Shown in pieces: positions 24,701 through 32,888 of a DNA stretch of 53,804 bases. The position numbers were made by a program, and so were the translations under genes. A model generated the notes under the pieces. That model saw nothing but the letters and a program-made list of their open reading frames with translations, did not search any database and had not been told where the DNA came from. Every line of letters begins with the position of its first letter. The first letter of the stretch is position 1. The stretch comes from JAYPWI01 sp038135065 (lineage in GTDB: Bacteria; Actinomycetota; Acidimicrobiia; Acidimicrobiales; Poriferisodalaceae), in assembly GCA_038135065.1 (NCBI GenBank), contig JAYPWI010000025.1:1-53804 (forward strand), written 5' to 3'.

Positions 24701-26956
24701 ATGGGCTCCCAACCGATCCTCGACGGTCTCAACCCTGCGCAACACGACGCGGTCCTTCACCGAGACGGGCCAATGCTCGTCGTAGCCGGGGCCGGGTCGG
24801 GCAAGACGCGGGTGCTGACCCATCGCATCGCCCACCTGATCCAGCACGACGGGGTGAACCCGTTCGAGATCCTGGCCATCACCTTCACCAACAAGGCTGC
24901 TGACGAGATGAAGCAGCGGGTGGCCGGCCTCATCGGTCCGGTGGCCGACAGGATGTGGGTCAGCACGTTCCACTCTGCCTGCGTCCGTATCCTGCGCCGG
25001 GACGTCGACCGCCTGGGGTACCCCTCGGCTTTCTCGATCTACGACCAGGCCGATGCCGTGCGTCTCACGGGCTACGTGCTGCGGGACCTCGGCATCGATG
25101 CGAAGAAGTTCTCGCCGCGAACGGTGCACGCACACATCTCCGGGCTGAAGAACGAGTTGGTCTCGGCTCCGGCGGCCCTCGATCGGGCGGCCAGCATTTT
25201 CGAGCGAAAGATCGCTGAGGTTTTCGTCGACTACCAGGCCCGGCTCCGGGCAGCCGGAGCGATGGACTTCGACGATCTGTTGACGGTGACCGTCGAACTG
25301 TTCCGCGAGCATCCAGCCGTGCTCGAGCAGTACCAGCAACGTTTCCGGCACATCTTGGTGGACGAATACCAAGACACCAACCCGGCCCAGAACGAGATCG
25401 TCCTGCAGCTGGCCGGTGGGCACGGCAACGTGTTCGTCGTAGGTGACAGCGACCAGTCGGTCTACGCGTTCCGGGGTGCCGACATTCGCAACATCCTCGA
25501 GTTCGAAAACGCCTTTCCCGCTACCAGCGTCGTCGTGTTGGACCAGAATTACCGGTCCACGCAGCTGATTCTCGATGCGGCCAATGCCGTGATATCCCGC
25601 AACGAGGGCCGTAAGCCCAAGGAACTCTGGACCGACAAGGTCGGTGGGGAGCGCATCGTTCGCTACCAGGGAGACGACGAGAGCGACGAGGCAGCCTGGG
25701 TGTGCTCGGAGGTGATGCGCCTCCACGAGGGTGGCGACCTTCGGTGGAGCGATGTGGCGGTGTTCTACCGCACAAATGCCCAGAGCCGGGTGTTGGAGGA
25801 GGGTTTGGTCCGACTCGGCATCCCCTACAAGGTGGTCGGGGGCACCAGATTCTACGACCGTCGTGAGGTCAAGGACGCGCTGGCCTACCTGCGAGTGGTG
25901 GTGAACCCGGCCGACGAGGTGTCACTCAAGCGGGTCCTCAACGTTCCCAAGCGAGGGGTGGGTGACACCAGCGTCGGCCGCCTTGACACCTATGCGTCGA
26001 TGTATGGGGTGCCCTTCGCTGAGGCCCTGCGCAGCTGGGAAGCGGCAGGGGTCAGTGGTCGGGCCGGCACGGGTATCGCTCAGTTCGTCGAACTGCTCGA
26101 CGAACTCGGGACGGTGTCCGAAGAGGGGCCGGGTGCGGTGTTGCGCTCAGCACTCGAGCGTTCGGGCTACCTCGACGAGCTACGAGATGAGCGGTCGATC
26201 GAGGCAGAGGGTCGACTGGAGAACCTGGCCGAGTTGATCGGAACGGCCGAGGAGTTCGGATCCTGCGACGAGTTCCTCGAGTCGGTGAGCCTGGTCAGCG
26301 ATCTCGATGACCTCGATGACGGCTCGCAGGTGACCCTGATGACCCTCCATTCGGCCAAGGGTCTCGAATTCCCCGTCGTGTTCATCATCGGGATGGAGGA
26401 CGGGATCTTCCCCCACCTTCGAACCCTGGGGGAGCCCGACGAGCTCGAGGAGGAACGGCGTCTGGCCTATGTGGGCATCACCCGGGCCCAGGAGCGCCTG
26501 TACCTGACCAATGCGTGGAGTCGCACGCTGTTCGGCTCCACGCAGTACAACCCGCCGAGCCGGTTCGTGGACGAGATCCCGGCCGAGTTGGTGGACGACC
26601 GCAGTGCCGCTGTGCGCTTTGGCGGGCGGACCTCCATCCGGCCCGGTCGGGATACCGATCGGGGAAGCGGGATCACTCCGTCGTCGCCGAGCGGGCGGGC
26701 GGAGGCCCGTCGTGAAGAGCGACGGGCCAGGGCCCGTGAGCGGGTCGTGGAGCGGGCTATTGCCGCCGGAGGTGCTCCGGACTCCACGGAGGTTCCGATG
26801 GTCCGGCCCGGGCAGGATGTTCGTCATCCGACCTTCGGCGAGGGGGTGGTGCTCGACGTGGCCGGTACGGGTGACAATGCGGAGGTCACCATCAACTTCT
26901 CGGATGTCGGGCAGAAGACCCTCGTCCTGGGCTGGGCCAAGCTCGAGGTGATCTGA
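24701..26956 (+). CDS. pcrA: ATP-dependent DNA helicase PcrA/UvrD
   Basis: Superfamily 1A 3'-5' helicase for nucleotide excision repair and replication restart. The 751-aa product has Walker A VVAGAGSGKTRVL, motif II ILVDEYQDTN, motif III VVGDSDQSVYAFRGAD, motif V VTLMTLHSAKGLEFPVVF and motif VI AYVGITRAQERLYL. The C-terminus carries VRHPTFGEGVVLDV...VLGWAKLEVI, the tudor-like RNA-polymerase-binding domain of PcrA/UvrD. An in-frame ATG at 24689 would add four residues, but it falls in the -10. Confidence 0.96.
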   Translation: MGSQPILDGLNPAQHDAVLHRDGPMLVVAGAGSGKTRVLTHRIAHLIQHDGVNPFEILAITFTNKAADEMKQRVAGLIGPVADRMWVSTFHSACVRILRRDVDRLGYPSAFSIYDQADAVRLTGYVLRDLGIDAKKFSPRTVHAHISGLKNELVSAPAALDRAASIFERKIAEVFVDYQARLRAAGAMDFDDLLTVTVELFREHPAVLEQYQQRFRHILVDEYQDTNPAQNEIVLQLAGGHGNVFVVGDSDQSVYAFRGADIRNILEFENAFPATSVVVLDQNYRSTQLILDAANAVISRNEGRKPKELWTDKVGGERIVRYQGDDESDEAAWVCSEVMRLHEGGDLRWSDVAVFYRTNAQSRVLEEGLVRLGIPYKVVGGTRFYDRREVKDALAYLRVVVNPADEVSLKRVLNVPKRGVGDTSVGRLDTYASMYGVPFAEALRSWEAAGVSGRAGTGIAQFVELLDELGTVSEEGPGAVLRSALERSGYLDELRDERSIEAEGRLENLAELIGTAEEFGSCDEFLESVSLVSDLDDLDDGSQVTLMTLHSAKGLEFPVVFIIGMEDGIFPHLRTLGEPDELEEERRLAYVGITRAQERLYLTNAWSRTLFGSTQYNPPSRFVDEIPAELVDDRSAAVRFGGRTSIRPGRDTDRGSGITPSSPSGRAEARREERRARARERVVERAIAAGGAPDSTEVPMVRPGQDVRHPTFGEGVVLDVAGTGDNAEVTINFSDVGQKTLVLGWAKLEVI

Positions 26957-27050
26957 GCTCGAGGTGCTCGACCCGCAGGCCAGGTTCGTCTACCGGTCAG
27001 GTGCTTCGTGCGCCGACTTCCTACAGTGGCCGGAACGAGAGGAGGGGCTC

Positions 27051-27362
27051 ATGGCCAAGGGCTATTGGATCGCCCACGTCGACATCGAAGACCCGGCGGT
27101 CTATCAGGACTATGTGGCGGCCAACGCCGCTGCATTCGCGGCGTACGGCGCCCGATTCCTGGTGCGAGCCTCAGAGGTGAACCAGCAGGCGGAGGGAAAC
27201 TTGCGGGCTCGCCACGTGGTCCTCGAGTTTCCCTCGTACCGGGCCGCAGTCGAGTGCTACGAGTCGCCGGTGTATCAGGCCGCGAAGGACATACGCAGCA
27301 GGGCATCGATCGGCGACGTCGTCATCATCGAGGGCTACGACGGCCCACAGCCCGGCGACTGA
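27051..27362 (+). CDS. DUF1330 (EthD/dimeric barrel-like) protein
   Basis: A 103-aa protein of the DUF1330 family: MAKGYWIAHVDIEDPAVYQDYV at the start, FLVRASEVNQQAEG, HVVLEFPSYRAAVECYESPVYQAA, then RSRASIGDVVIIEGYDGP. Members form small dimeric alpha/beta barrels; the function is unknown. AGGAGG just before the ATG is a strong ribosome-binding site, and TACAGT (27022-27027) is a plausible -10. The ORF opens at 26964, but 27051 is clearly the start. A second member lies at 48157. Confidence 0.9.
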   Translation: MAKGYWIAHVDIEDPAVYQDYVAANAAAFAAYGARFLVRASEVNQQAEGNLRARHVVLEFPSYRAAVECYESPVYQAAKDIRSRASIGDVVIIEGYDGPQPGD

Positions 27363-27370
27363 GTGGCTGT

Positions 27371-28192
27371 TCAGCGGCCTCGGAAGGTGGCGGTCCGCTT
27401 CTCCACGAAGGCGGCAACTGCTTCCTTGTGGTCGTCGGTGTCCCGGCACCGGGTCATGGCCACCGCCTCGGCATCGAGACAGGTCCCCAGATCGGCGACC
27501 AGGGCCCGGTTGATGTTCTCCTTGATGTACCGCTGGGCCACCACCGGGCCGTCGGCGAAGCGTGCTGCGTAGGCCAGGGCGTCCGCCTCGAAGTCACCCT
27601 CGAGGACCTCGTTGACGATGCCCAGGCGCAGGGCTGTGGCCGCATCGACCCGATCGGCGGTCAGGTACAGCTCACGGGCCTTGGCTGCCCCTACGAGTTG
27701 GGTCAGGAACCAGCTACCACCGAAGTCGCCTGAGAAGCCGACCTTTGCGAAGGCCGTCGTGACCAGGGCCTTGGGCGAGGCCACCCGCAGGTCGCAGGCC
27801 AGGGCGATGGAGAGGCCGGCCCCGGCTGCCGCACCGTCGATCGCAGCTACCGTCACCTTCGGAAACGCGTGGATGGCGGCGGACACGGTGTTCTGTCGCC
27901 GCCGGAGATCGGAGATCGCAGCCTCGGGGGTCGGCGGCCCTGCCGCTGCGCCGGTGTTGCGGGCGTTCATGCTTTTGACGTCCCCCCCGGCGCAGAACGC
28001 ACCCCCAGCCCCGGTGAGCATCACCGCGCCGATGGTCTCGTCGTTCGCCAAGCGGGGAAGAATTCGAGCGAAGCCATCGTAGGTCTCGGGGTGCAGTGCG
28101 TTGCGGGCCTCCGGTCGGTTGAAGGTGACGACAGCCACCCGGCCCTCCCGGCGAGCCAACAGGACGTCGGTACCGGTGTCGATGTCGGTCAT
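27371..28192 (-). CDS. Enoyl-CoA hydratase/isomerase family protein
   Basis: Crotonase-fold enzyme acting on an acyl-CoA. The 273-aa product has NRPEARNALHPETYDGF, the first oxyanion-hole segment GAGGAFCAGGDVKSMNAR, AAIDGAAAGAGLSIALACDLRVA, and the Glu of AKARELYLTADRVDA. At the position of the first catalytic Glu of hydratases the segment reads DFGGSWFL, so hydratase activity is uncertain. ATGA overlap with the upstream hypothetical gene shows they form one operon. Its end is 9 nt from the convergent DUF1330 gene. Confidence 0.88.
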   Translation of the reverse strand: MTDIDTGTDVLLARREGRVAVVTFNRPEARNALHPETYDGFARILPRLANDETIGAVMLTGAGGAFCAGGDVKSMNARNTGAAAGPPTPEAAISDLRRRQNTVSAAIHAFPKVTVAAIDGAAAGAGLSIALACDLRVASPKALVTTAFAKVGFSGDFGGSWFLTQLVGAAKARELYLTADRVDAATALRLGIVNEVLEGDFEADALAYAARFADGPVVAQRYIKENINRALVADLGTCLDAEAVAMTRCRDTDDHKEAVAAFVEKRTATFRGR

Positions 28193-28689
28193 TGGTCACC
28201 TCGTTCTTCGAAGTTCAGGTCGATGATGAGACGATCGTCGCGCACTTCGACCGGGTACCGGTACAGGGTCGATCCATCGGGTGGGTGGCGGGACCCGTCA
28301 CATACGTCGACCAGGTCACCGGCCTCGCGGTCGAATTGCACCAGGCAGTCCGTCGACGGATTCCTGGCTCCGAAGGCGATGAACCCCTCGGCGGGATCCT
28401 CTCCCTCGTGTCCGACGTACAGCTCCCGACCCTCGTCGAGGGGGTCAGGGAAGAACAGGGGCCCCTCCGCTGCGTCGCGGGCAACCTTTGCCGGGCGGAG
28501 GGTGTCGAAGCGGTCTGGTCCGAGATTCGAGACCGACCGGTCCGAACCGGGACCTGCTGCGATGAGCCATAGGGCCACGAGTACCGCGACGGCCACGATG
28601 ACGCCGATTGCAACGGTACGAGCCGACCCCCTCATGGGCTCGTTGAGCGGTTCGAGGTCATCGAGTGAGGTGCCAGCTTCGTCACCCAC
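28189..28689 (-). CDS. Hypothetical membrane-anchored protein
   Basis: A 166-aa protein of unknown function. Residues 22-45 (RTVAIGVIVAVAVLVALWLI) form one transmembrane helix, with a short acidic cytoplasmic N-terminus and an external domain of about 120 residues containing two cysteines (TDCLVQFD and VDVCDGS) that could form a disulfide. It starts at a GTG next to the sucC promoter and overlaps the enoyl-CoA hydratase start by 4 nt. An in-frame ATG at MRGSARTV would shorten it by 18 residues. Confidence 0.75.
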   Translation of the reverse strand: MGDEAGTSLDDLEPLNEPMRGSARTVAIGVIVAVAVLVALWLIAAGPGSDRSVSNLGPDRFDTLRPAKVARDAAEGPLFFPDPLDEGRELYVGHEGEDPAEGFIAFGARNPSTDCLVQFDREAGDLVDVCDGSRHPPDGSTLYRYPVEVRDDRLIIDLNFEERGDQ

Positions 28690-28690
28690 C

Positions 28691-28696
28691 TAGTAT
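28691..28696 (+). promoter_or_regulatory. -10 element TAGTAT for sucC-sucD
   Basis: TAGTAT lies about 55 nt before the sucC GTG, leaving a leader with GGAG. It sits directly beside the start of the divergent gene at 28689. Confidence 0.4.
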
Positions 28697-28751
28697 GTCG
28701 AATTCGTGGGCCGGCTCGACCGGTCACGGAGCCCGAACCAGGAGCGCCCGA

Positions 28752-29894
28752 GTGGATCTCTTCGAATACCAAGGCAAGCAGTTCTTCGCGAGATTCGGGA
28801 TGCCCGTCTCGCCCGGAGAGGTGGCATTCACCGTCGAGGAAGCCGTGTCGGCGGCCGAACGCCTCGGCACGCCAGTCATGGTCAAGGCCCAGGTGCACAC
28901 CGGGGGCCGTGGCAAGGCTGGCGGTGTGAAGTTCGCGGCCAGCGTGGAGGACGTCCACACCCACGCCTCCAACATCCTCGGCCTGGACATCAACGGCCAC
29001 ATCGTGCAGCGACTGTGGATCGAGAAGGCCAGCGACATCTCCGAGGAGTACTACGCCAGCTTCACCCTCGATCGTTCGGCCAAGAAGCATCTCGGGATGC
29101 TCTCCGCCGAGGGTGGGGTGGAGATCGAGACGGTGGCAGCCGAGAATCCCGAAGCCATCAGCAAGATCCACGTCGATCCGGCCGAGGGTCTGAGTCGAGC
29201 TCAAGCGGAAGCCTGGGTCGACGGTGCCAACCTGAACCCGGCCGCCCGAGACGGGGCAGTCGACATCATGCTGAAGCTGTACGAGGCCTACGTCGAGGGT
29301 GATGCCGATCTCGTGGAGATCAACCCCCTGATCCTCACCCCGGACAACCGGGTGCACGTGCTCGATGCCAAGGTCACGCTGGATTCGAACAGCATCTTCC
29401 GTCATCCCGACTACGCCGAGTACGACGAGACACAGCCTCGGGACGAGCGGGAGGAAGCAGCTCATTCACGCGGGTTGCAGTACGTGGGGCTCGAAGGGAG
29501 CGTCGGGGTGATCGCGAACGGTGCCGGCCTGGCCATGAGCACCGTGGACGTGGTCAACCAGGTCGGCGGCAAGCCGGCCAACTTCCTGGACATCGGGGGC
29601 GGAGCCAACGCCGAGGTGATGGCCGGGGCCCTCGAGGTGATCAACAACGACCCGGAAGTGTCGGCCATCTTCATCAACATCTTCGGAGGTATCACCCGAG
29701 GTGAGGAAGTGGCCAACGGGATCATCGGCGCGCTCGAGCGGGTGGACATCGACGCCCCGATCGTGATCCGCCTCGATGGCACCAATGCCGATGAGGGTCG
29801 GGAGATCCTGGCTCCCCATCTGAACGACAAGCTGATGATGGAACCGACGATGCTGGACGCGGCCCGCAAGGCCGTTGCGCTGGCCCAGGGCTGA
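28752..29894 (+). CDS. sucC: Succinyl-CoA synthetase beta subunit
   Basis: ATP-grasp subunit of succinate-CoA ligase, producing ATP or GTP in the TCA cycle. From the GTG at 28752 the 380-aa product begins MDLFEYQGKQFFARFGMPVS. Conserved parts include KAQVHTGGRGKAGGVKFA, EINPLILTPDNRVHVLDAKV, and NIFGGITRGEEVANGI. GGAG lies 7 nt upstream; the ORF opens earlier at 28665. sucD follows after 11 nt. Confidence 0.96.
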   Translation: MDLFEYQGKQFFARFGMPVSPGEVAFTVEEAVSAAERLGTPVMVKAQVHTGGRGKAGGVKFAASVEDVHTHASNILGLDINGHIVQRLWIEKASDISEEYYASFTLDRSAKKHLGMLSAEGGVEIETVAAENPEAISKIHVDPAEGLSRAQAEAWVDGANLNPAARDGAVDIMLKLYEAYVEGDADLVEINPLILTPDNRVHVLDAKVTLDSNSIFRHPDYAEYDETQPRDEREEAAHSRGLQYVGLEGSVGVIANGAGLAMSTVDVVNQVGGKPANFLDIGGGANAEVMAGALEVINNDPEVSAIFINIFGGITRGEEVANGIIGALERVDIDAPIVIRLDGTNADEGREILAPHLNDKLMMEPTMLDAARKAVALAQG

Positions 29895-29905
29895 GAGGAC
29901 CGAAC

Positions 29906-30790
29906 GTGAGCATCTTCGTCGACGAAAACACCAAGGTCATCTACCAGGGCCTGACGGGCAGTCAGGGCCGGTATTACGGCCTGCTGAATCGTGACTACGG
30001 CACCCAGGTGGTCGGAGGCACCCACCCCACCAAGGCGGGCACCGATGTGGACGGCATCCCCATTTTCGCCAACTGCCGGGAGGCGGTGGAGGCAACCGGG
30101 GCGACTGCATCATGTGTCTTCATCCCTGCCGCAGGGGTCGCGGATGCGGTGATGGACGCTGCGGAGGGCGGGATCGAGTTCATCACCGTCATCACCGAGG
30201 GGGTACCCGCCCACGACGAGGCCCGTTTCTTCAACGTGCTGCGCCGGGACTTTCCCAACGTCCGTCTCCTCGGCCCGAACTGCCCCGGCATCATCAGCCC
30301 TGGGAAGTGCAACATCGGGATCACGGCCGGCCACATCGCCAAGGCCGGTGGTCCTGTAGGCATCGTGAGCCGGTCAGGCACCCTGACCTACCAGGCCCTC
30401 TACGAACTGCAGCAGAAGGACATCGGGGTCACCACCTGTGTCGGCATCGGTGGTGACCCGGTCCCGGGGACATCGTTCATCGACTGCCTGGCCGCCTTCG
30501 AGGCCGACCCCGACACCAAGGCGGTCATGATGATCGGCGAGATCGGCGGTTCGGCAGAGGAAGAGGCCGCTGAGTTCATCAAAAACCACATGTCGAAGCC
30601 GGTGTCGTCCTACATCGCCGGGGTGACCGCCCCTCCTGGCAAGAAGATGGGCCATGCGGGTGCCATCGTGTCGGGGGGTAAGGGCACGGCTGACGCCAAG
30701 ATGGAAGCCCTGCGCGATGCCGGCGTGAAGGTAGGCCTCAATCCCACCGAAGCCGGTGAGCTCATGGCTGAGATCGTGGCTGGGCTGTAG
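29906..30790 (+). CDS. sucD: Succinyl-CoA synthetase alpha subunit
   Basis: CoA-binding subunit carrying the phosphohistidine. The 294-aa product starts MSIFVDENTKVIYQGLTGSQG and has VGGTHPTKAG, LGPNCPGIISPGKCNIGI, and the active-site His in MGHAGAIVSGGKGTA. GAGAGGA precedes the GTG. Its 3' end converges on, and may overlap by 29 nt, the membrane-protein gene on the other strand. Confidence 0.97.
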   Translation: MSIFVDENTKVIYQGLTGSQGRYYGLLNRDYGTQVVGGTHPTKAGTDVDGIPIFANCREAVEATGATASCVFIPAAGVADAVMDAAEGGIEFITVITEGVPAHDEARFFNVLRRDFPNVRLLGPNCPGIISPGKCNIGITAGHIAKAGGPVGIVSRSGTLTYQALYELQQKDIGVTTCVGIGGDPVPGTSFIDCLAAFEADPDTKAVMMIGEIGGSAEEEAAEFIKNHMSKPVSSYIAGVTAPPGKKMGHAGAIVSGGKGTADAKMEALRDAGVKVGLNPTEAGELMAEIVAGL

Positions 30791-31316
30791 AGCCCATTGC
30801 CCGGTTCGATCGCTGACCGGCGGTCGGGTCGGGGAGCAGTAGACCGATGAGGGCTACGAGGCTGGCTCCGGTAGCCATCACGGCACCAACCAACGTCCGG
30901 CCCCACACTGCAAGTTGGCCCGGGTAGTCCTGGAAGAGCTCGAGCGCGCTTCGGTAGGGAGTCTGGTCGAACAACGAGGTCAGCCCGACGGTGTCCCGGA
31001 GCCCGGCCTGGAGGATCAGGAGCGCGGTCAGTGACAGCCCTCCGGCGATCAGGACGGCGACCGTGGCGGGTGATCTGCGGTGGATCGTCCGCCACCTGAG
31101 CGCGCTGGTCACCAGAGCGCCTAGGAGCACAGTGCCAGCAGCGAGAGTGGCCACCACGAGGTTGGCGACCTGATCCAGCAGTACTGGCGATGCGTCGTTC
31201 CACGTCGAACCGGCGGCCCGGGTCTGCGCGACGGTCGACCTGGCAGCGCCGATGGTGATGAACGACATGGCACAGACGACGATGGAGAGCGACCACAGGG
31301 CTCGCAGGAGTGGCAT
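30762..31316 (-). CDS. Predicted four-helix membrane protein
   Basis: A 184-aa hydrophobic protein I do not recognise. It has about four transmembrane segments (near residues 5-22, 50-72, 83-103 and 134-160) and a short polar C-terminal tail. The ATG at 31316 is used; a TTG at 31328 overlapping the upstream stop (TTGA) would add MKPS. It follows the DUF4328 gene and probably shares its transcript. The two may cooperate at the membrane, which is a guess. Confidence 0.65.
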   Translation of the reverse strand: MPLLRALWSLSIVVCAMSFITIGAARSTVAQTRAAGSTWNDASPVLLDQVANLVVATLAAGTVLLGALVTSALRWRTIHRRSPATVAVLIAGGLSLTALLILQAGLRDTVGLTSLFDQTPYRSALELFQDYPGQLAVWGRTLVGAVMATGASLVALIGLLLPDPTAGQRSNRAMGSTAQPRSQP

Positions 31317-31324
31317 GCTCGGCT

Positions 31325-32257
31325 TCAACCAGTCGCGCTGATGGCGTGTCGTCGTTCGTCTTGCCGGCGTCCTACCGTGCCGACGGCTACGGCACCCAGT
31401 GCGGCGCTGACCGTGAGAATGCTGTAGCCGACACCCGATATCGCCGAGGTCGTGGCGACGACCTCGGGCGCATCCAACACGATCGCCAGGTCACCGTTCG
31501 AGCCGTTGAGCCAGCTCAAGGTGTGGCCGATGCAGAAGGTGAGCCACCAGGCCAAGACCACCTTGCTCCCCGCTTGACTGCGGAGGTCTCCGAGGCGCCC
31601 ACTGGTGGGAGCGGCGCCCCGGTACGCATCTGAGATGCACCAGTACGGGCCGAGGAAAAAGAAGAGGGGAATGAACCAACTGCCGATGGCCATGCCCGAC
31701 GGCAGGCGCGGATTGGTGGCTCCGAATGCCTCCAGATTCCGATGTGCCCGGTAGGTCCAGATGACGAGGAGGACGAAGATGGGCAGGCTCAGCAAGACGA
31801 CAACCCCCGAGGCGATGGCGCTGTTGTTCGCAATGCTGTCGGCGAGGTCGAACCGGGCGGCGTAACTCAGCTTGTCCCCGTCGGCCAAGCGACCGGCATC
31901 GGAACTCGCCGACAGGACGAGCACTGCAGCACCTGCGGACACGACGACGGCGATGATGAACAACGTCCGCAGCGCAGTGGTGAGACCACCGAGGCCTTTG
32001 GCAGAGGCGCTTGGCGTGCCACCAACGCGGTGAGTCGGCATCGCGGGAGGGGGCGCCGACGGTGGCGGGTTGTCGATCGGGTTCGCTGCAACGGGTTGTG
32101 GGCGGGTGCCGGTCGCGAACGGGTCGGCCGGGGCACTCGGTGACGGGCCGACCGGCGGAGGGATCGGCCTGTCGGGCGCCTCCACGGCGCTCCCGCATCG
32201 AGGACAGAACCTGGCCTCTGGTGGGTGTTCGTTACCGCAAGTGGTACAGAAGCTCAC
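31325..32257 (-). CDS. Zinc-ribbon DUF4328 membrane protein
   Basis: A 310-aa protein of unknown function. Residues 1-25 form a zinc ribbon (CTTCGNEHPPEARFCPRCG), followed by a Pro-rich linker to about residue 85, then several transmembrane segments. WTYRAHRNLEAFGATNPRLP and AIGSWFIPLFFFLGPYWCI match the DUF4328 family. From the GTG at 32257 the cysteines fall at the N-terminus; CAGACT ends 6 nt upstream, a weak leaderless-type signal. It is divergent from purN. Confidence 0.8.
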   Translation of the reverse strand: MSFCTTCGNEHPPEARFCPRCGSAVEAPDRPIPPPVGPSPSAPADPFATGTRPQPVAANPIDNPPPSAPPPAMPTHRVGGTPSASAKGLGGLTTALRTLFIIAVVVSAGAAVLVLSASSDAGRLADGDKLSYAARFDLADSIANNSAIASGVVVLLSLPIFVLLVIWTYRAHRNLEAFGATNPRLPSGMAIGSWFIPLFFFLGPYWCISDAYRGAAPTSGRLGDLRSQAGSKVVLAWWLTFCIGHTLSWLNGSNGDLAIVLDAPEVVATTSAISGVGYSILTVSAALGAVAVGTVGRRQDERRHAISATG

Positions 32258-32309
32258 CGAGCAAGTCTGACAGAGCGCCGTCCAGCCTCTCACCCAACCC
32301 CACCGCTGG

Positions 32310-32315
32310 TAGGTT
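32310..32315 (+). promoter_or_regulatory. -10 element TAGGTT for purN-purH (leaderless type)
   Basis: TAGGTT ends exactly 6 nt before the purN GTG at 32322. No ribosome-binding site is present. The 64-bp spacer also holds the reverse-strand start of the DUF4328 gene. Confidence 0.5.
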
Positions 32316-32321
32316 CGCCGG

Positions 32322-32888
32322 GTGCGCCTCGCAGTCTTGGCTTCGGGTACCGGGTCGATCCTGGGTGCCATTGTGGATGCTGGCTTGGAGGTCGCCCTGG
32401 TGCTGGTCGACCGACCCTGCCGGGCCATCGAACTGGCCGAAGTGCACGGAATCGACTCTGTCGTGGTGGAACGAAGCGGGTATGGAGCGTCGTTCGATCG
32501 CACCGAATACTCGAGCGCAGTTGCCGCAGCCCTGGTCGATCGGTCCATCGACGTGGTCGCCATGGCTGGCTTCGGGACGGTGCTCGAGCAGCCCTTCTTC
32601 GAACGTTTCGGAGGGCGAACCCTCAATACCCACCCTGCCCTGTTACCGGCATTCCCCGGCTGGCATGCGGTGGCTGATGCCTTGGCCTACGGGGTGAAGG
32701 TCACGGGCTGCACCGTCCATGTGGCCACCCTCGATGTGGATGCTGGCCCCATCCTCGCCCAGGCAGCCGTGGAGATCCTGCCTGACGACGACGAGGCATC
32801 TCTCCACGAGCGGATAAAGGCCGTGGAACGAACCCTGTATCCGGCGACCATTCGCCGTTTCGTGAACGAATTGGAGCACTGCCCATGA
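32322..32888 (+). CDS. purN: Phosphoribosylglycinamide formyltransferase
   Basis: Transfers formyl from 10-formyl-THF in purine synthesis step 3. The 188-aa product begins MRLAVLASGTGSILGAIVDAG. The catalytic residues are visible in NTHPALLPAFPGWHAVADAL (Asn, His) and DVDAGPILAQAAVEI (Asp). The family segment usually written GSNLQ is GSILG. Its stop overlaps the purH ATG as ATGA. Confidence 0.93.
   Translation: MRLAVLASGTGSILGAIVDAGLEVALVLVDRPCRAIELAEVHGIDSVVVERSGYGASFDRTEYSSAVAAALVDRSIDVVAMAGFGTVLEQPFFERFGGRTLNTHPALLPAFPGWHAVADALAYGVKVTGCTVHVATLDVDAGPILAQAAVEILPDDDEASLHERIKAVERTLYPATIRRFVNELEHCP

Noticed and set aside
24626..25726. Upstream extension of the zinc-ribbon Nudix frame.
   Set aside because: It is antisense to pcrA; homology and promoter place the start at 24625.
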